A stretch of 64,000 bases of DNA from Isoperla grammatica. Lineage: Eukaryota; Arthropoda; Insecta; Plecoptera; Perlodidae. The stretch covers positions 60,462,646 through 60,526,645 of the forward strand of contig OX246740.1 of the NCBI GenBank assembly GCA_945910005.1, in the 5' to 3' direction. How positions within the stretch are numbered: the stretch's first letter is position 1; each line of letters opens with the position of its first letter. Positions 1-12,295 of this stretch are shown here, piece after piece. Made by a program: the position numbers and the translations under genes. The notes beneath the pieces are model-generated. The model was not told the origin of the DNA, did not search any database, and saw only the letters and a program-made list of their open reading frames with translations.

Positions 1-235
1 AGTCAACACTCTTGTTAAGCACTGTACCCCCGTGTTTGTGGCGTGAGAGTCAACACTCTTGTTAAGGACTGTACCCCCGTGTTTGTGGCGTGAGAGTCAA
101 CACTCTTGTTAAGGACTGTACCCCCGTGTTTGTGGCGTTAGAGTCAACACTCTTGTTAAGGACTGTACCCCCGTGTTTGTGGCGTGAGAGTCAACACTCT
201 TGTTAAGGACTGTACCCCCGTGTTTGTGGCGGGCC
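1..235. repeat. 47-bp tandem repeat (satellite edge)
   Basis: Five near-identical copies start at 1, 48, 95, 142 and 189 (AGTCAACACTCTTGTTAAG...), and the last breaks off near 230 at GGCGGGCC. The only visible variants are single substitutions, such as GCACTG versus GGACTG and GTGAG versus GTTAG. The array starts at the first base of the window, so it probably extends further left. Confidence 0.95.
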
Positions 236-1671
236 GATACTGGCCATGTCGTGAAACTGACAGCTAAACGTGTCAACTCTCTGGCGGACGGAAATAAGAA
301 GCCAAACGGTCAGCGAGAAATGAAAAGAGTTTGATTTGTGTGACGTCAAATATCTAATCAAGTTTGCTTTTATTCGGATTCGGGCTTGAAATATGTTTTC
401 TGTGTGTGACTCGTCGGCTGTACAAAACAGGCCCAGGTTTCCATTCCCGGATCGGGATTACTTCTTAAATATTCTCTCTGTCTGTATGACACATAGGCCT
501 GGGCGTATTAGTCGTGGTCTGTGAACCAAGGCGCCACTGAGTTCCAGGTTCGACCCTGGGTTCAGCATACTCGTAGATGCAAAATGTGGCGTTTTCATTT
601 TCATACACTTTCTAACGAGATTCAAGCCAACCCGATACTAATGACTAAGATAGTAAGATATACTCTATCGGGTGCTAACGGATAATTCTATCGTGACGTT
701 TATTGTGATGTTTATTCGTTATTGTTTCTGTTGTGCGCACATTCGTGATCTTAAACTATGGATGGATAATGCCAATGGTAATACTAACGAAGACAGAAAG
801 CAAAATGTGAGATTAATTATGTTAATTGGACTTGCGTCGAGTTTGAGAAACTCCCGAGTGACACTCTGTGACGGTAACAGCGACGTCTACTTTATCGACC
901 GCGAGTGACGTCATACTATGAGTACCAATATGAGTCATACTCATGTGCCCTTATCCACACTTTGAGGTAATCGAGTTTGACCAGTTGAGCTGCGTTTCAG
1001 AATTCATTTCACAAGTAATCTCGGGTAACCGCGACGCCAGGATATAAACGGGACACTAATAGGATTTGTTTTGATTCGTAAATGGGGGGGAGGGGGGGGG
1101 GGGGGAAGAAAGCGGTCCATTATGAATATTGGAACACTTTGACTACTGTTGGCTGAGTGAGATTAGTAATCCGATGAATTCTGGAACGCAGCTCTGTAGT
1201 AAATAAGTTCGTAACGATCCACCCCAACGTGTTACGTCTTGATCGAAGTGCGTCAAGTAGGATACGACTAATTCGGTAGTTTGTCCACGAGCATAAAACG
1301 AATTTTGTTTTTCTCAAAGAACAAAATACTATGTTTGTTATCTGTTATTATCTGATTATCTGTCTGTGTTCCAAAAGCTGCTCCATGGGGGTTGAGGATC
1401 CTGGAAATAGTCTGCGGAGATTCTCAGTGATTTGACATTTTAAATAATGTTTTAATAGTTGCTACGTTTGTTCGTTGAAATGGTTTCCGTGTTTGGTTGT
1501 GTTCAAAGGGACGCTATTATTGGCAACATTCTCAACTCGAGTTGTGATTAGTGGAACATTTTAACTCCAACGAAAAGACAGATCGGCAACACTGACAGCG
1601 GTCACCGTCACTCAGACTGACATTTCAGTTTGCATTGTTAACAATTAGCGGCGAGTAGGTTTTATGCTCTT
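236..1671. other. Unique intergenic DNA, no gene recognised
   Basis: This spacer separates two satellite arrays. It holds a tRNA-Ser-like promoter fragment near 506-562, a G-rich tract at 1084-1105 (G7-A-G14) and a TGACGTCA palindrome at 906-913. A short motif at about 648-676 recurs at about 11456-11486. Open frames are short (at most 78 codons) and match no family I recognise. Confidence 0.6.
506..562 (+). other. tRNA-Ser-like pol III promoter fragment (SINE head or tRNA pseudogene)
   Basis: The stretch TTAGTCGTGG at 508 resembles the 5' end and A-box region of a tRNA-Ser. It is followed by AAGGCG and then a B-box-like CAGGTTCGACCCTGG near 545-559. A similar TTAGTCGTGG start occurs on the minus strand at 19757. 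The spacing fits a decayed tRNA or a tRNA-derived SINE head. No SINE tail was identified, so the class is uncertain. Confidence 0.4.
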
Positions 1672-4600
1672 GGACTATCATGATATCGTCTCCGGAGTAG
1701 CAATGCAGTATACACTGTTGGGTCAAGGTTGGACCGGAACGCGATGGCCCTAATGACTGGACTATCATGATATCGTCTCCGGAGTAGCAATGCAGTATAC
1801 ACTGTTGGGTCAAGGTTGGACCGGAACGCGATGGCCCTAATGACTGGACTATCATGATATCGTCTCCGGAGTAGCAATGCAGTATACACTGTTGGGTCAA
1901 GGTTGGACCGGAACGCGATGGCCCTAATGACTGGACTATCATGATATCGTCTCCGGAGTAGCAATGCAGTATACACTGTTGGGTCAAGGTTGGACCGGAA
2001 CGCGATGGCCCTAATGACTGGACTATCATGATATCGTCTCCGGAGTAGCAATGCAGTATACACTGTTGGGTCAAGGTTGGACCGGAACGCGATGGCCCTA
2101 ATGACTGGACTATCGTGATATCGTCTCCGGAATAGCAATGCAGTATACACTGTTGGGTCAAGGTTGGACCGGAACGCGATGGCCCTAATGACTGGACTAT
2201 CATGATATCGTCTCCGGAGTAGCAATGCAGTATACACTGTTGGGTCAAGGTTGAACCGGAACGCGATGGCCCTAATGACTGGACTATCATGATATCGTCT
2301 CCGGAGTAGCAATGCAGTATACACTGTTGGGTCAAGGTTGGACCGGAACGCGATGGCCCTAATGACTGGACTATCATGATATCGTCTCCGGAGTAGCAAT
2401 GCAGTATACACTGTTGGGTCAAGGTTGAACCGGAACGCGATGGCCCTAATGACTGGACTATCATGATATCGTCTCCGGAGTAGCAATGCAGTATGCACTG
2501 TTGGGTCAAGGTTGGACCGGAACGCGATGGCCCTAATGACTGGACTATCATGATATCGTCTCCGGAGTAGCAATGCAGTATACACTGTTGGGTCAAGGTT
2601 GGACCGGAACGCGATGGCCCTAATGACTGGACTATCATGATATCGTCTCCGGAGTAGCAATGCAGTATACACTGTTGGGTCAAGGTTGGACCGGAACGCG
2701 ATGGCCCTAATGACTGGACTATCATGATATCGTCTCCGGAGTAGCAATGCAGTATACACTGTTGGGTCAAGGTTGGACCGGAACGCGATGGCCCTAATGA
2801 CTGGACTATCATGATATCGTCTCCGGAGTAGCAATGCAGTATACACTGTTGGGTCAAGGTTGGACCGGAACGCGATGGCCCTAATGACTGGACTATCATG
2901 ATATCGTCTCCGGAGTAGCAATGCAGTATACACTGTTGGGTCAAGGTTGGACCGGAACGCGATGGCCCTAATGACTGGACTATCATGATATCGTCTCCGG
3001 AGTAGCAATGCAGTATACACTGTTGGGTCAAGGTTGGACCGGAACGCGATGGCCCTAATGACTGGACTATCATGATATCGTCTCCGGAGTAGCAATGCAG
3101 TATACACTGTTGGGTCAAGGTTGGACCGGAACGCGATGGCCCTAATGACTGGACTATCATGATATCGTCTCCGGAGTAGCAATGCAGTATACACTGTTGG
3201 GTCAAGGTTGGACCGGAACGCGATGGCCCTAATGACTGGACTATCATGATATCGTCTCCGGAGTAGCAATGCAGTATACACTGTTGGGTCAAGGTTGGAC
3301 CGGAACGCGATGGCCCTAATGACTGGACTATCATGATATCGTCTCCGGAGTAGCAATGCAGTATACACTGTTGGGTCAAGGTTGGACCGGAACGCGATGG
3401 CCCTAATGACTGGACTATCATGATATCGTCTCCGGAGTAGCAATGCAGTATACACTGTTGGGTCAAGGTTGGACCGGAACGCGATGGCCCTAATGACTGG
3501 ACTATCATGATATCGTCTCCGGAGTAGCAATGCAGTATACACTGTTGGGTCAAGGTTGGACCGGAACGCGATGGCCCTAATGACTGGACTATCGTGATAT
3601 CGTCTCCGGAATAGCAATGCAGTATACACTGTTGGGTCAAGGTTGGACCGGAACGCGATGGCCCTAATGACTGGACTATCATGATATCGTCTCCGGAGTA
3701 GCAATGCAGTATACACTGTTGGGTCAAGGTTGGACCGGAACGCGATGGCCCTAATGACTGGACTATCATGATATCGTCTCCGGAGTAGCAATGCAGTATA
3801 CACTGTTGGGTCAAGGTTGGACCGGAACGCGATGGCCCTAATGACTGGACTATCATGATATCGTCTCCGGAGTAGCAATGCAGTATACACTGTTGGGTCA
3901 AGGTTGAACCGGAACGCGATGGCCCTAATGACTGGACTATCATGATATCGTCTCCGGAGTAGCAATGCAGTATGCACTGTTGGGTCAAGGTTGGACCGGA
4001 ACGCGATGGCCCTAATGACTGGACTATCATGATATCGTCTCCGGAGTAGCAATGCAGTATACACTGTTGGGTCAAGGTTGGACCGGAACGCGATGGCCCT
4101 AATGACTGGACTATCATGATATCGTCTCCGGAGTAGCAATGCAGTATACACTGTTGGGTCAAGGTTGGACCGGAACGCGATGGCCCTAATGACTGGACTA
4201 TCATGATATCGTCTCCGGAGTAGCAATGCAGTATACACTGTTGGGTCAAGGTTGGACCGGAACGCGATGGCCCTAATGACTGGACTATCATGATATCGTC
4301 TCCGGAGTAGCAATGCAGTATACACTGTTGGGTCAAGGTTGGACCGGAACGCGATGGCCCTAATGACTGGACTATCATGATATCGTCTCCGGAGTAGCAA
4401 TGCAGTATACACTGTTGGGTCAAGGTTGGACCGGAACGCGATGGCCCTAATGACTGGACTATCATGATATCGTCTCCGGAGTAGCAATGCAGTATACACT
4501 GTTTGGTCAAGGTGGACCGGAACGCGATGGCCCTAATGACTGGACTATCATGATATCGTCTCCGGAGTAGCAATGCAGTATACACTGTTGGGTCAAGGTT

Positions 4601-5243
4601 GGACCGGAACGCGATGGCCCTAATGACTGGACTATCATGATATCGTCTCCGGAGTAGCAATGCAGTATACACTGTTGGGTCAAGGTTGGACCGGAACGCG
4701 ATGGCCCTAATGACTGGACTATCATGATATCGTCTCCGGAGTAGCAATGCAGTATACACTGTTGGGTCAAGGTTGGACCGGAACGCGATGGCCCTAATGA
4801 CTGGACTATCATGATATCGTCTCCGGAGTAGCAATGCAGTATACACTGTTGGGTCAAGGTTGGACCGGAACGCGATGGCCCTAATGACTGGACTATCATG
4901 ATATCGTCTCCGGAGTAGCAATGCAGTATACACTGTTGGGTCAAGGTTGGACCGGAACGCGATGGCCCTAATGACTGGACTATCATGATATCGTCTCCGG
5001 AGTAGCAATGCAGTATACACTGTTGGGTCAAGGTTGGACCGGAACGCGATGGCCCTAATGACTGGACTATCATGATATCGTCTCCGGAGTAGCAATGCAG
5101 TATACACTGTTGGGTCAAGGTTGGACCGGAACGCGATGGCCCTAATGGCTGGACTATCATGATATCGTCTCCGGAGTAGCAATGCAGTATACACTGTTGG
5201 GTCAAGGTTGGACCGGAACGCGATGGCCCTAATGACTGGACTA
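1672..5243. repeat. 87-bp satellite array, about 41 copies
   Basis: The unit begins GGACTATCATGATATCG and ends CCCTAATGACT. Actatca starts at 1674 and again at 1761, giving an exact 87-bp period. A single-base deletion near 4512 (CAAGGTGGACC for CAAGGTTGGACC) shifts the phase of the right-hand units. Because 87 is 29 codons and the unit lacks stops in two minus-strand frames, minus frames of 1208 and 945 codons result. They encode 29-residue repeats in two different frames, so I treat them as by-products and not genes. Variant units are themselves repeated at a 1479-bp spacing. Confidence 0.97.
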
Positions 5244-5452
5244 GCTTTCACCTAAAGCTCCGAAACACGACGAGATATCGATTTTCAATTACTTAAGCTT
5301 TCTCAAGCGGTGGATTAAGCGAACCCATTAATCAGCCGTTTAGCTCTAATGTGTAAATAAAAACGAAATAATGAAACGCGCGCGCGATATGGAAATTTAA
5401 AACAATCTAATCTGCTTCGAGAGCGGGCGGGATCTCTTTTGCATATTGTCGT

Positions 5453-5470
5453 GGGGGGGGGGGGAGGGGG
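5453..5470. repeat. Poly-G tract (G12-A-G5)
   Basis: A near-pure G tract lies in the 290-bp spacer between the 87-bp and 82-bp arrays. It is one of at least eight such tracts in the window. Nothing else was recognised in 5244-5535. Confidence 0.9.
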
Positions 5471-5535
5471 TGACCCCTCACCCTCTCTCTTATTTACACG
5501 CCCTTGCATGAATCTGTTCGTCCACATTGCGTCGA

Positions 5536-6723
5536 CACTGAGTACGTATGAGTATGTAGTACGTATACGTAGTACGTATGCTGAGTACTGAGTAGTATGT
5601 ATGTACGGCCCCTACATAATGTACACACCCTCGGTACAACCAACACAACATACGCTATCATACCGCGTAGTACGTATGAGTAGTAGTACATATACGTAGT
5701 ACGTATGCTGAGTAGTATGTATGTACATAATGTACACACCCTCGGTACAACCAACACAACATACGCTATCATACCGCGTAGTACGTATGCTGAGTAGTAT
5801 GTATGTACATAATGTACACACCCTCGGTACAACCAACACAACATACGCTATCATACCGCGTAGTACGTATGCTGAGTAGTATGTATGTACATAATGTACA
5901 CACCCTCGGTACAACCGGCACATCATACGCTATCATACCGCGTAGTACGTATGGTGAGTAGTATGTATGTACATAATGTACACACCCTCGGTACAACCAA
6001 CACAACATACGCTATCATACCGCGTAGTACGTATGCTGAGTAGTATGTATGTACATAATGTACACACCCTCGGTACAACCGACACAACATACGCTCTACC
6101 GCGTAGTACGTATGCTGAGTAGTATGTATGTACATAATGTACACACCCTCGGTACAACCAACACAACATACGCTATCATACCGCGTAGTACGTATGGTGA
6201 GTAGTATGTATGTACATAATGTACACACCCTCGGTACAACCAACACAACATACGCTATCATACCGCGTAGTACGTATGCTGAGTAGTATGTATGTACATA
6301 ATGTACACACCCTCGGTACAACCAACACAACATACGCTATCATACCGCGTAGTACGTATGCTGAGTAGTATGTATGTACATAATGTACACACCCTCGGTA
6401 CAACCGACACGACATACGCTATACCGCGTAGTACGTATGCTGAGTAGTATGTATGTACACACCCTCGGTACAACCAACACAACATACGCTATCATACCGC
6501 GTAGTACGTATGAGTAGTATTACATATACGTAGTACGTATGCTGAGTAGTATGTATGTACATAATGTACACACCCTCGGTACAACCAACACAACATACGC
6601 TATCATACCGCGTAGTACGTATGAGTAGTATTACATATACGTAGTACGTATGCTGAGTAGTATGTATGTACATAATGTACACACCCTCGGTACAACCAAC
6701 ACAACATACGCTATCATACCGCG
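5536..6723. repeat. 82-bp tandem array, about 13 copies
   Basis: The motif CCCTCGGTAC recurs about 13 times. The gcgta phase points at 5776 and 5858 give an 82-bp period. Some units carry an extra segment (TACATATACGTAGTACGTATG) near 5690, 6530 and 6640, and others are shortened near 6090 and 6460. Units are dense in short palindromes (TACGTA, GTACATAATGTAC). All frames inside simply translate the repeat. Confidence 0.93.
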
Positions 6724-6890
6724 CGATACACGTGTTGCTTTTTGTTCGCGTCGTAAATATATAAAGTGCTGACCACATTTTGAAACAAACAGCTGCCAGA
6801 GTTTGGCGGAGACAATTTCTTCCAAGTTACGAGACTAACTTAAATTGGCAAAGTTCTGTGCTTTGCCTTTTGGCTATTTGTGTTGTTTTT

Positions 6891-9740
6891 ATTACATGTT
6901 AGTGGAACGAGTGTGGGGAGGCTCGAATGAAACAGTGGCTACGCGTATCGCCATGCTAAGGGCTAGATTCAGGTCTATAGAGGTCTACATGTTAGTGGAA
7001 CGAGTGTGGGGAGGCTCGAATGAAACAGTGGCTACGCGTATCGCCATGCTAAGAGCTAGATTCAGGTCTATAGAGGTCTACATGTTAGTGGAACAATGAG
7101 TCTGGAGGCTCGAATGAAACAGTGGCTACGCGTATCGCCATGCTAAGGGCTAGATTCAGGTCTATAGAGGTCTACATGTTAGTGGAACAATGAGTCTGGG
7201 GGCTCGAATGAAACAGTGGCTACGCGTATCGCCATGCTAAGGGCTAGATTCAGGTCTATAGAGGTCTACATGTTAGTGGAACAATGAGTCTGGGGGCTCG
7301 AATGAAACAGTGGCTACGCGTATCGCCATGCTAAGGGCTAGATTCAGGTCTATAGAGGTCTACATGTTAGTGGAACAATGAGTCTGGGGGCTCGAATGAA
7401 ACAGTGGCTACGCGTATTGCCATGCTAAGGGCTAGATTCAGGTCTATAGAGGTCTACATGTTAGTGGAACAATTAGGGTTCCCAACCGTCCCGGTTTCGC
7501 CGGGACAGACCAGGAATTAAAGATCTTGTCCTGGTTGAAATTAATCTGATTCCGGGACGGCAAATGTCCCGGAATTACATGGAAGTGTCTTGCTTCTGCC
7601 GCGACCCCGCGCCGCCCGAAACGTGAGCTCGAAACGAGCAGTGAGAATGGATAATTAATTAATGTGAGCATAGTTTCCAAAGTTGACTTTTCAAATGCAC
7701 ATATACCCTATTAATATTGTTATAGCAACACAATAATTAATAAAATAACAATCTCAGACAGGCACGTTAACTCCTAATTTCTAATTAACTGCAAAAGATT
7801 TTTGTTCAAAAGGATAATTCTTGTTTTCTCGTCAAGCAATAGGCCTAAAAACATGTTTTTAGAACGTAAATCATGAAAAAAGGGCGATAGGCCTCCGGCG
7901 GGCCTTCGGCAGTATAGTATCACGTAAGCCATTCCCTTTTCATGTGCTATTTGTCCCGGAATGTTATTTTGCAGAGTTGGGAACCCTAGGAACAATGAGT
8001 CTGGGGGCTCGAATGAAACAGTGGCTACGCATATCGCCATGCTAAGGGCTAGATTCAGGTCTATAGAGGTCTACATGTTAGTGGAACAATGAGTCTGGGG
8101 GCTCGAATGAAACAGTGGCTACGCATATCGCCATGCTAAGGGCTAGATTCAGGTCTATAGAGGTCTACATGTTAGTGGAACTAGAGTCTGGGGGCTCGAA
8201 TGAAACAGTGGCTACGCGTATCGCCATGCTAAGGGCTAGATTCAGGTCTATAGAGGTCTACATGTTAGTGGAACTAGAGTCTGGGGGCTCGAATGAAACA
8301 CTGGCTACGCGTATCGCCATGCTAAGGGCTAGATTCAGGTCTATAGAGGTCTACATGTTAGTGGAACAATGAGTCTGGAGGCTCGAATGAAACAGTGGCT
8401 ACGCGTATCGCCATGCTAAGGGCTAGATTCAGGTCTATAGAGGTCTACATGTTAGTGGAACAATGAGTCTGGGGGCTCGAATGAAACAGTGGCTACGCGT
8501 ATCGCCATGCTAAGGGCTAGATTCAGGTCTATAGAGGTCTACATGTTAGTGGAACAATGAGTCTGAGGGCTCGAATGAAACAGTGGCTACGCGTATCGCC
8601 ATGCTAAGAGCTAGATTCAGGTCTATAGAGGTCTACATGTTAGTGGAACAATGAGTCTGGGGGCTCGAATGAAACAGTGGCTACGCGTATTGCCATGCTA
8701 AGGGCTAGATTCAGGTCTATAGAGGTCTACATGTTAGTGGAACAATGAGTCTGGGGGCTCGAATGAAACAGTGGCTACGCATATCGCCATGCTAAGGGCT
8801 AGATTCAGGTCTATAGAGGTCTACATGTTAGTGGAACTAGAGTCTGGGGGCTCGAATGAAACACTGGCTACGCGTATCGCCATGCTAAGGGCTAGATTCA
8901 GGTCTATAGAGGTCTACATGTTAGTGGAACTAGAGTCTGGGGGCTCGAATGAAACACTGGCTACGCGTATCGCCATGCTAAGGGCTAGATTCAGGTCTAT
9001 AGAGGTCTACATGTTAGTGGAACAATGAGTCTGGAGGTTCGAATGAAACAGTGGCTACGCGTATCGCCATGCTAAGGGCTAGATTCAGGTCTATAGAGGT
9101 CTACATGTTAGTGGAACTAGAGTCTGGGGGCTCGAATGAAACACTGGCTACGCGTATCGCCATGCTAAGGGCTAGATTCAGGTCTATAGAGGTCTACATG
9201 TTAGTGGAACAATGAGTCTGGAGGCTCGAATGAAACAGTGGCTACGCGTATCGCCATGCTAAGGGCTAGATTCAGGTCTATAGAGGTCTACATGTTAGTT
9301 GAACAATGAGTCTGGAGACTCGAATGAAACAGTGGCTACGCGTATCGCCATGCTAAGAGCTAGATTCAGGTATATAGAGGTCTTTATGTTAGTGGAACAA
9401 TGAGTCTCGAATGAAACAGTGGCTACGCGTATCGCCATGCTAAGAGCTAGATTCAGGTCTATAGAGGTCTACATGTTAGTGGAACAATGAGTCTGGAGGC
9501 TCGAATGAAACAGTGGCTACGCGTATCGCCATGCTAAGGGCTAGATTCAGGTCTATAGAGGTCTACATGTTAGTGGAACAATGAGTCTGGGGGCTCGAAT
9601 GAAACAGTGGCTACGCGTATCGCCATGCTAAGGGCTAGATTCAGGTCTATAGAGGTCTACATGTTAGTGGAACAATGAGTCTGGGGGCTCGAATGAAACA
9701 GTGGCTACGCGTATCGCCATGCTAAGTGCTAGCTTATTCA
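6891..9740. repeat. 94-bp tandem array (about 25 copies), split by an insertion
   Basis: The unit runs TACATGTTAGTGGAACAATGAGTCTGG... to ...TCTATAGAGGTC. TCTACA at 7171 and 7265 gives a 94-bp period. A subset of units read GAACTAGAGTC in place of GAACAATGAGTC and are 93 bp long, which makes short stop-free runs such as 8115-8372 and 8771-9028. Copies near the right end are more degenerate (9300-9420), and the array fades at about 9740. A hAT-type element interrupts one unit at 7474-7988. Confidence 0.95.
7474..7988. mobile_element. Non-autonomous hAT-superfamily DNA transposon
   Basis: The 515-bp segment starts TAGGGTTCCCAAC and ends with its inverted complement GTTGGGAACCCTA. It is flanked by the exact 8-bp direct repeat GGAACAAT (7466-7473 and 7989-7996), which occurs once in an uninterrupted 94-bp unit. 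An 8-bp target duplication with a TTCCCAAC-type terminal inverted repeat is the hAT signature. The subterminal region has repeated GTCCCGG/CCGGGAC motifs (about 7488-7575 and 7952), possible transposase-binding repeats. No frame long enough for a transposase exists, so it would depend on a partner elsewhere. Confidence 0.9.
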
Positions 9741-12099
9741 GATCTATAGATCCATGCCTTGAGATTTATCTAGTTGCAAGTGGGTGTAAGTAACTAATCC
9801 TCTTGCCACCTGATTCAACTGGGGGGCGAATGTTGAATGACAACAGTAATTAAAACAAGGGGTAAAACGTTTCGTGTTTATTAAGCTTTCCTCGCTGCTT
9901 ACAGAAGGGTGGGGGTTGGGCAGATGTTTCAATGCACTGCGAAGAAAAAGTTTTTTTGTACTATATTGAAATTTTGAATAAGTCCCGGATTTGAATGAAG
10001 ACAAATGAAATAATGTGGCCCCTTTTTTTGTGAATGAATCATTTAACTGCGTAATGTCGTTAATTGTGCCCACGGTTGAATGTGAGGTTCCATTTAGGAT
10101 CAGCAATGTCGGTACCACGTCATTTCTTTTATTAATACGGCTTCAAAGAGAAAGTAGAGAATTAATTAATTATAAATTAACTCTATGAAATGCTTCTTTA
10201 TTAAATTATTAAACTTTTTACTTAATTAAATAATCCCTTTGTGGAACTTTTGGTACCTACGAGACGAGTTGATGCGGGAAAGTTAAGTTTCCGCTCCAAC
10301 AACATTCACAGTCGCGCATTCTGACAGACATTGATCATAAAACAGAGGTTATTCGTAGGCACACTTCGCAGGGTGGGGTGCGTCGTCGTCTTGATTAGCC
10401 TTGTTACAGGAAGCGGAATAGCGCGTTGAACACGCTTGCCCTTCACTTCTAAGCATATGCAATGTTATAATATGCTTCCTTGTAACCCTTATTGGAAACA
10501 ATAAATAAAATAAATGAAAAATAAGAAAGTAACTTGATGTAGAGCTAGGAAGCATACTATTTGAGATTAGTAAGAAACTGGAAACGTTTGCGTTTGAAGA
10601 GCTCTGTGGACGCCTCGGTAATAAATTTTCATAAATAATATGACAGGCCAGGGCAAATCAGTCGAGCACGGGCGTCACATATTATAGAAAAAACGCCGCC
10701 ATATATCCCCTACGTGAACTCAACTTCTGTCAAACACGAAACGGCAAAAAAGACAACAAACCATCAAATGACAAAGAAATACATCAAGTATCCTAGCAAC
10801 ACACAGAAGTCAAAGCTTTCTTGATGTTAGTATTTTTAAGTCACGGCCTACCAAAGCAAGTATTTTCTAACACCGCCTTGCCGATCAGTGTATTTTCACT
10901 CTGACAGGTATAGTGCGCGGATGAGCACTGCGTAAACGTCCACATATCACTACGCCGGCCAGAGTAATGAGTTGTGACGACAACACCTTTTTTGTTACGG
11001 CGTCCGTCCTGTAATACACAGCCATCAGCTAGGGGGCCATTTTTAATTATTACGGGCAGATAACTTCTTTATCGACTGGTAACAAATTACGATCTTTGTT
11101 GCCATGGTTACGCACTTTATTTATCATTATGTAAATGCAATCTGTACCTTATCGGGTCGAGATAAAATTAACATGTTCGTGACCGGACGGAATGGTAGGC
11201 TACTATAATATATGGCTATCTCACATTTTGCTGCCATTTGTTTTTTAGAAAAAACGTTTTAGTAATGTAGTGTAACTTTGTAATTTCTCGACCGATTTTT
11301 CCATAAAACTAATGGCGTTCAATCGAAGCTTGAGGATGGTCTAAATTTCAACTAGATCGGACTCTCCGTTCGACCGCTACCGCGAGACAGAAAAAAACAA
11401 AACAAACAAACAGAATGAGTGCCATAAAAGTTGAATGGAGACGCTCGCAATCAAAGATAGTAAGATATACCCTGTCGGGTGCTCGCTATAATCAATTGGA
11501 TATCAATCAAGAGGATGACTATGTTGCCGGCCAGTTCAAAATCAAGATTTTTTAAATTTCAACGGAAAATTTCGCGGCACCCCGGTTGGGAACCACTGAT
11601 TTATATCTTCAAATAACAATACTTAACGGATCACGTTGAAATTAACATACTCGTGAACAGACGGATTGACTATAGAATTGAAATTATTTTTTATTGGCAT
11701 ACTTTATATAAATGGCAGATATAGCGCGTATCGCCTCCATGTGTACCGTAACGACTAAGACGGTGCTAATACGAGCATCATTGCGCTACAGTAAGTGTTT
11801 ACGTTACCAACACCAACCACTTCCTCAGCCGACAAGAGGTATAGAGAGGGGAGAGAGACAGAAATAAGATGGGTTCTTGTACATTTCATTTCGTCTCGAG
11901 ATGTCGCGAGATTCTATTTTCTACCCGAAGAGTAACTAATTCTGTCCGTGTTCGTCTTTGAGCTCACTTCTAAGTGAACTGTTTGACATTTGCCAGTGAG
12001 AAATATGACTGAATAGAAGAAATAAAGAACAAAACAGTGGCAATTCATCACCAGGGGGGCCTGAACCTCAGGCGTTACAGGGGTGTGCAACGTGTTGAA
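9741..12099. other. AT-rich unique region, no gene recognised
   Basis: This holds mostly AT-rich DNA with a 124-codon minus frame (9744-10118) that resembles no family I know. A hAT-like terminal repeat sits at 11581-11598. Two short similar stretches (AAATTAACAT...CGTGA.C.GACGG) occur near 11167 and 11640. The motif GATAGTAAGATATAC at about 11456 is shared with about 648. The stretch around 11345 (TTTCAACTAGATCGGAC) resembles the repeat at 16938-17179. Confidence 0.55.
11581..11598. mobile_element. Isolated hAT-type terminal inverted repeat (relic)
   Basis: CCCGGTTGGGAACCACTG matches the usual right-hand terminus of hAT elements, the complement of CAGTGGTTCCCAACC. I could not find a matching left terminus in the preceding 2 kb, nor a target duplication. 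It is best read as the end of a decayed or truncated element, or as chance similarity. Confidence 0.45.
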
Positions 12100-12295
12100 A
12101 CGGTCAGTGGTCACCCATGAGCACAACAGCGGTCAAAACAGCGCCTATGTTACTTATAACACATAACTCAACAGCGGTCAGTGGTCACCCATGAACACAA
12201 CAGCGCCTATGTTACTTATAACACACAACTCAACAGCGGTCAGTGGTCACCCATGAACACAACAGCGCCTATGTTATAACTCAAGTAACACATAA
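12100..12295. repeat. Short tandem repeat, about 62-74 bp, 3 copies
   Basis: CGGTCAGTGGTCACCC occurs at 12101, 12175 and 12237, each time followed by an AACAGCGCCTATGTTA block. The first unit carries an extra GGTCAAAACAGC segment, giving a spacing of 74 bp, then 62 bp. The third copy is rearranged at its end. Confidence 0.85.

Noticed and set aside
1672..5243. CRISPR-like array
   Set aside because: Units are contiguous with no unique spacers, and the DNA is animal-type. The same applies to the 90-bp, 94-bp and 16-bp arrays.
1625..5251. Minus-strand frames of 1208, 945 and 232 codons encoding 29-residue repeats
   Set aside because: The 87-bp unit is stop-free in two minus frames, and a 1-bp deletion swaps them, so the frames follow from repeat length and not from coding. 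No start context, no non-repeated domain and two alternative frames equally open.
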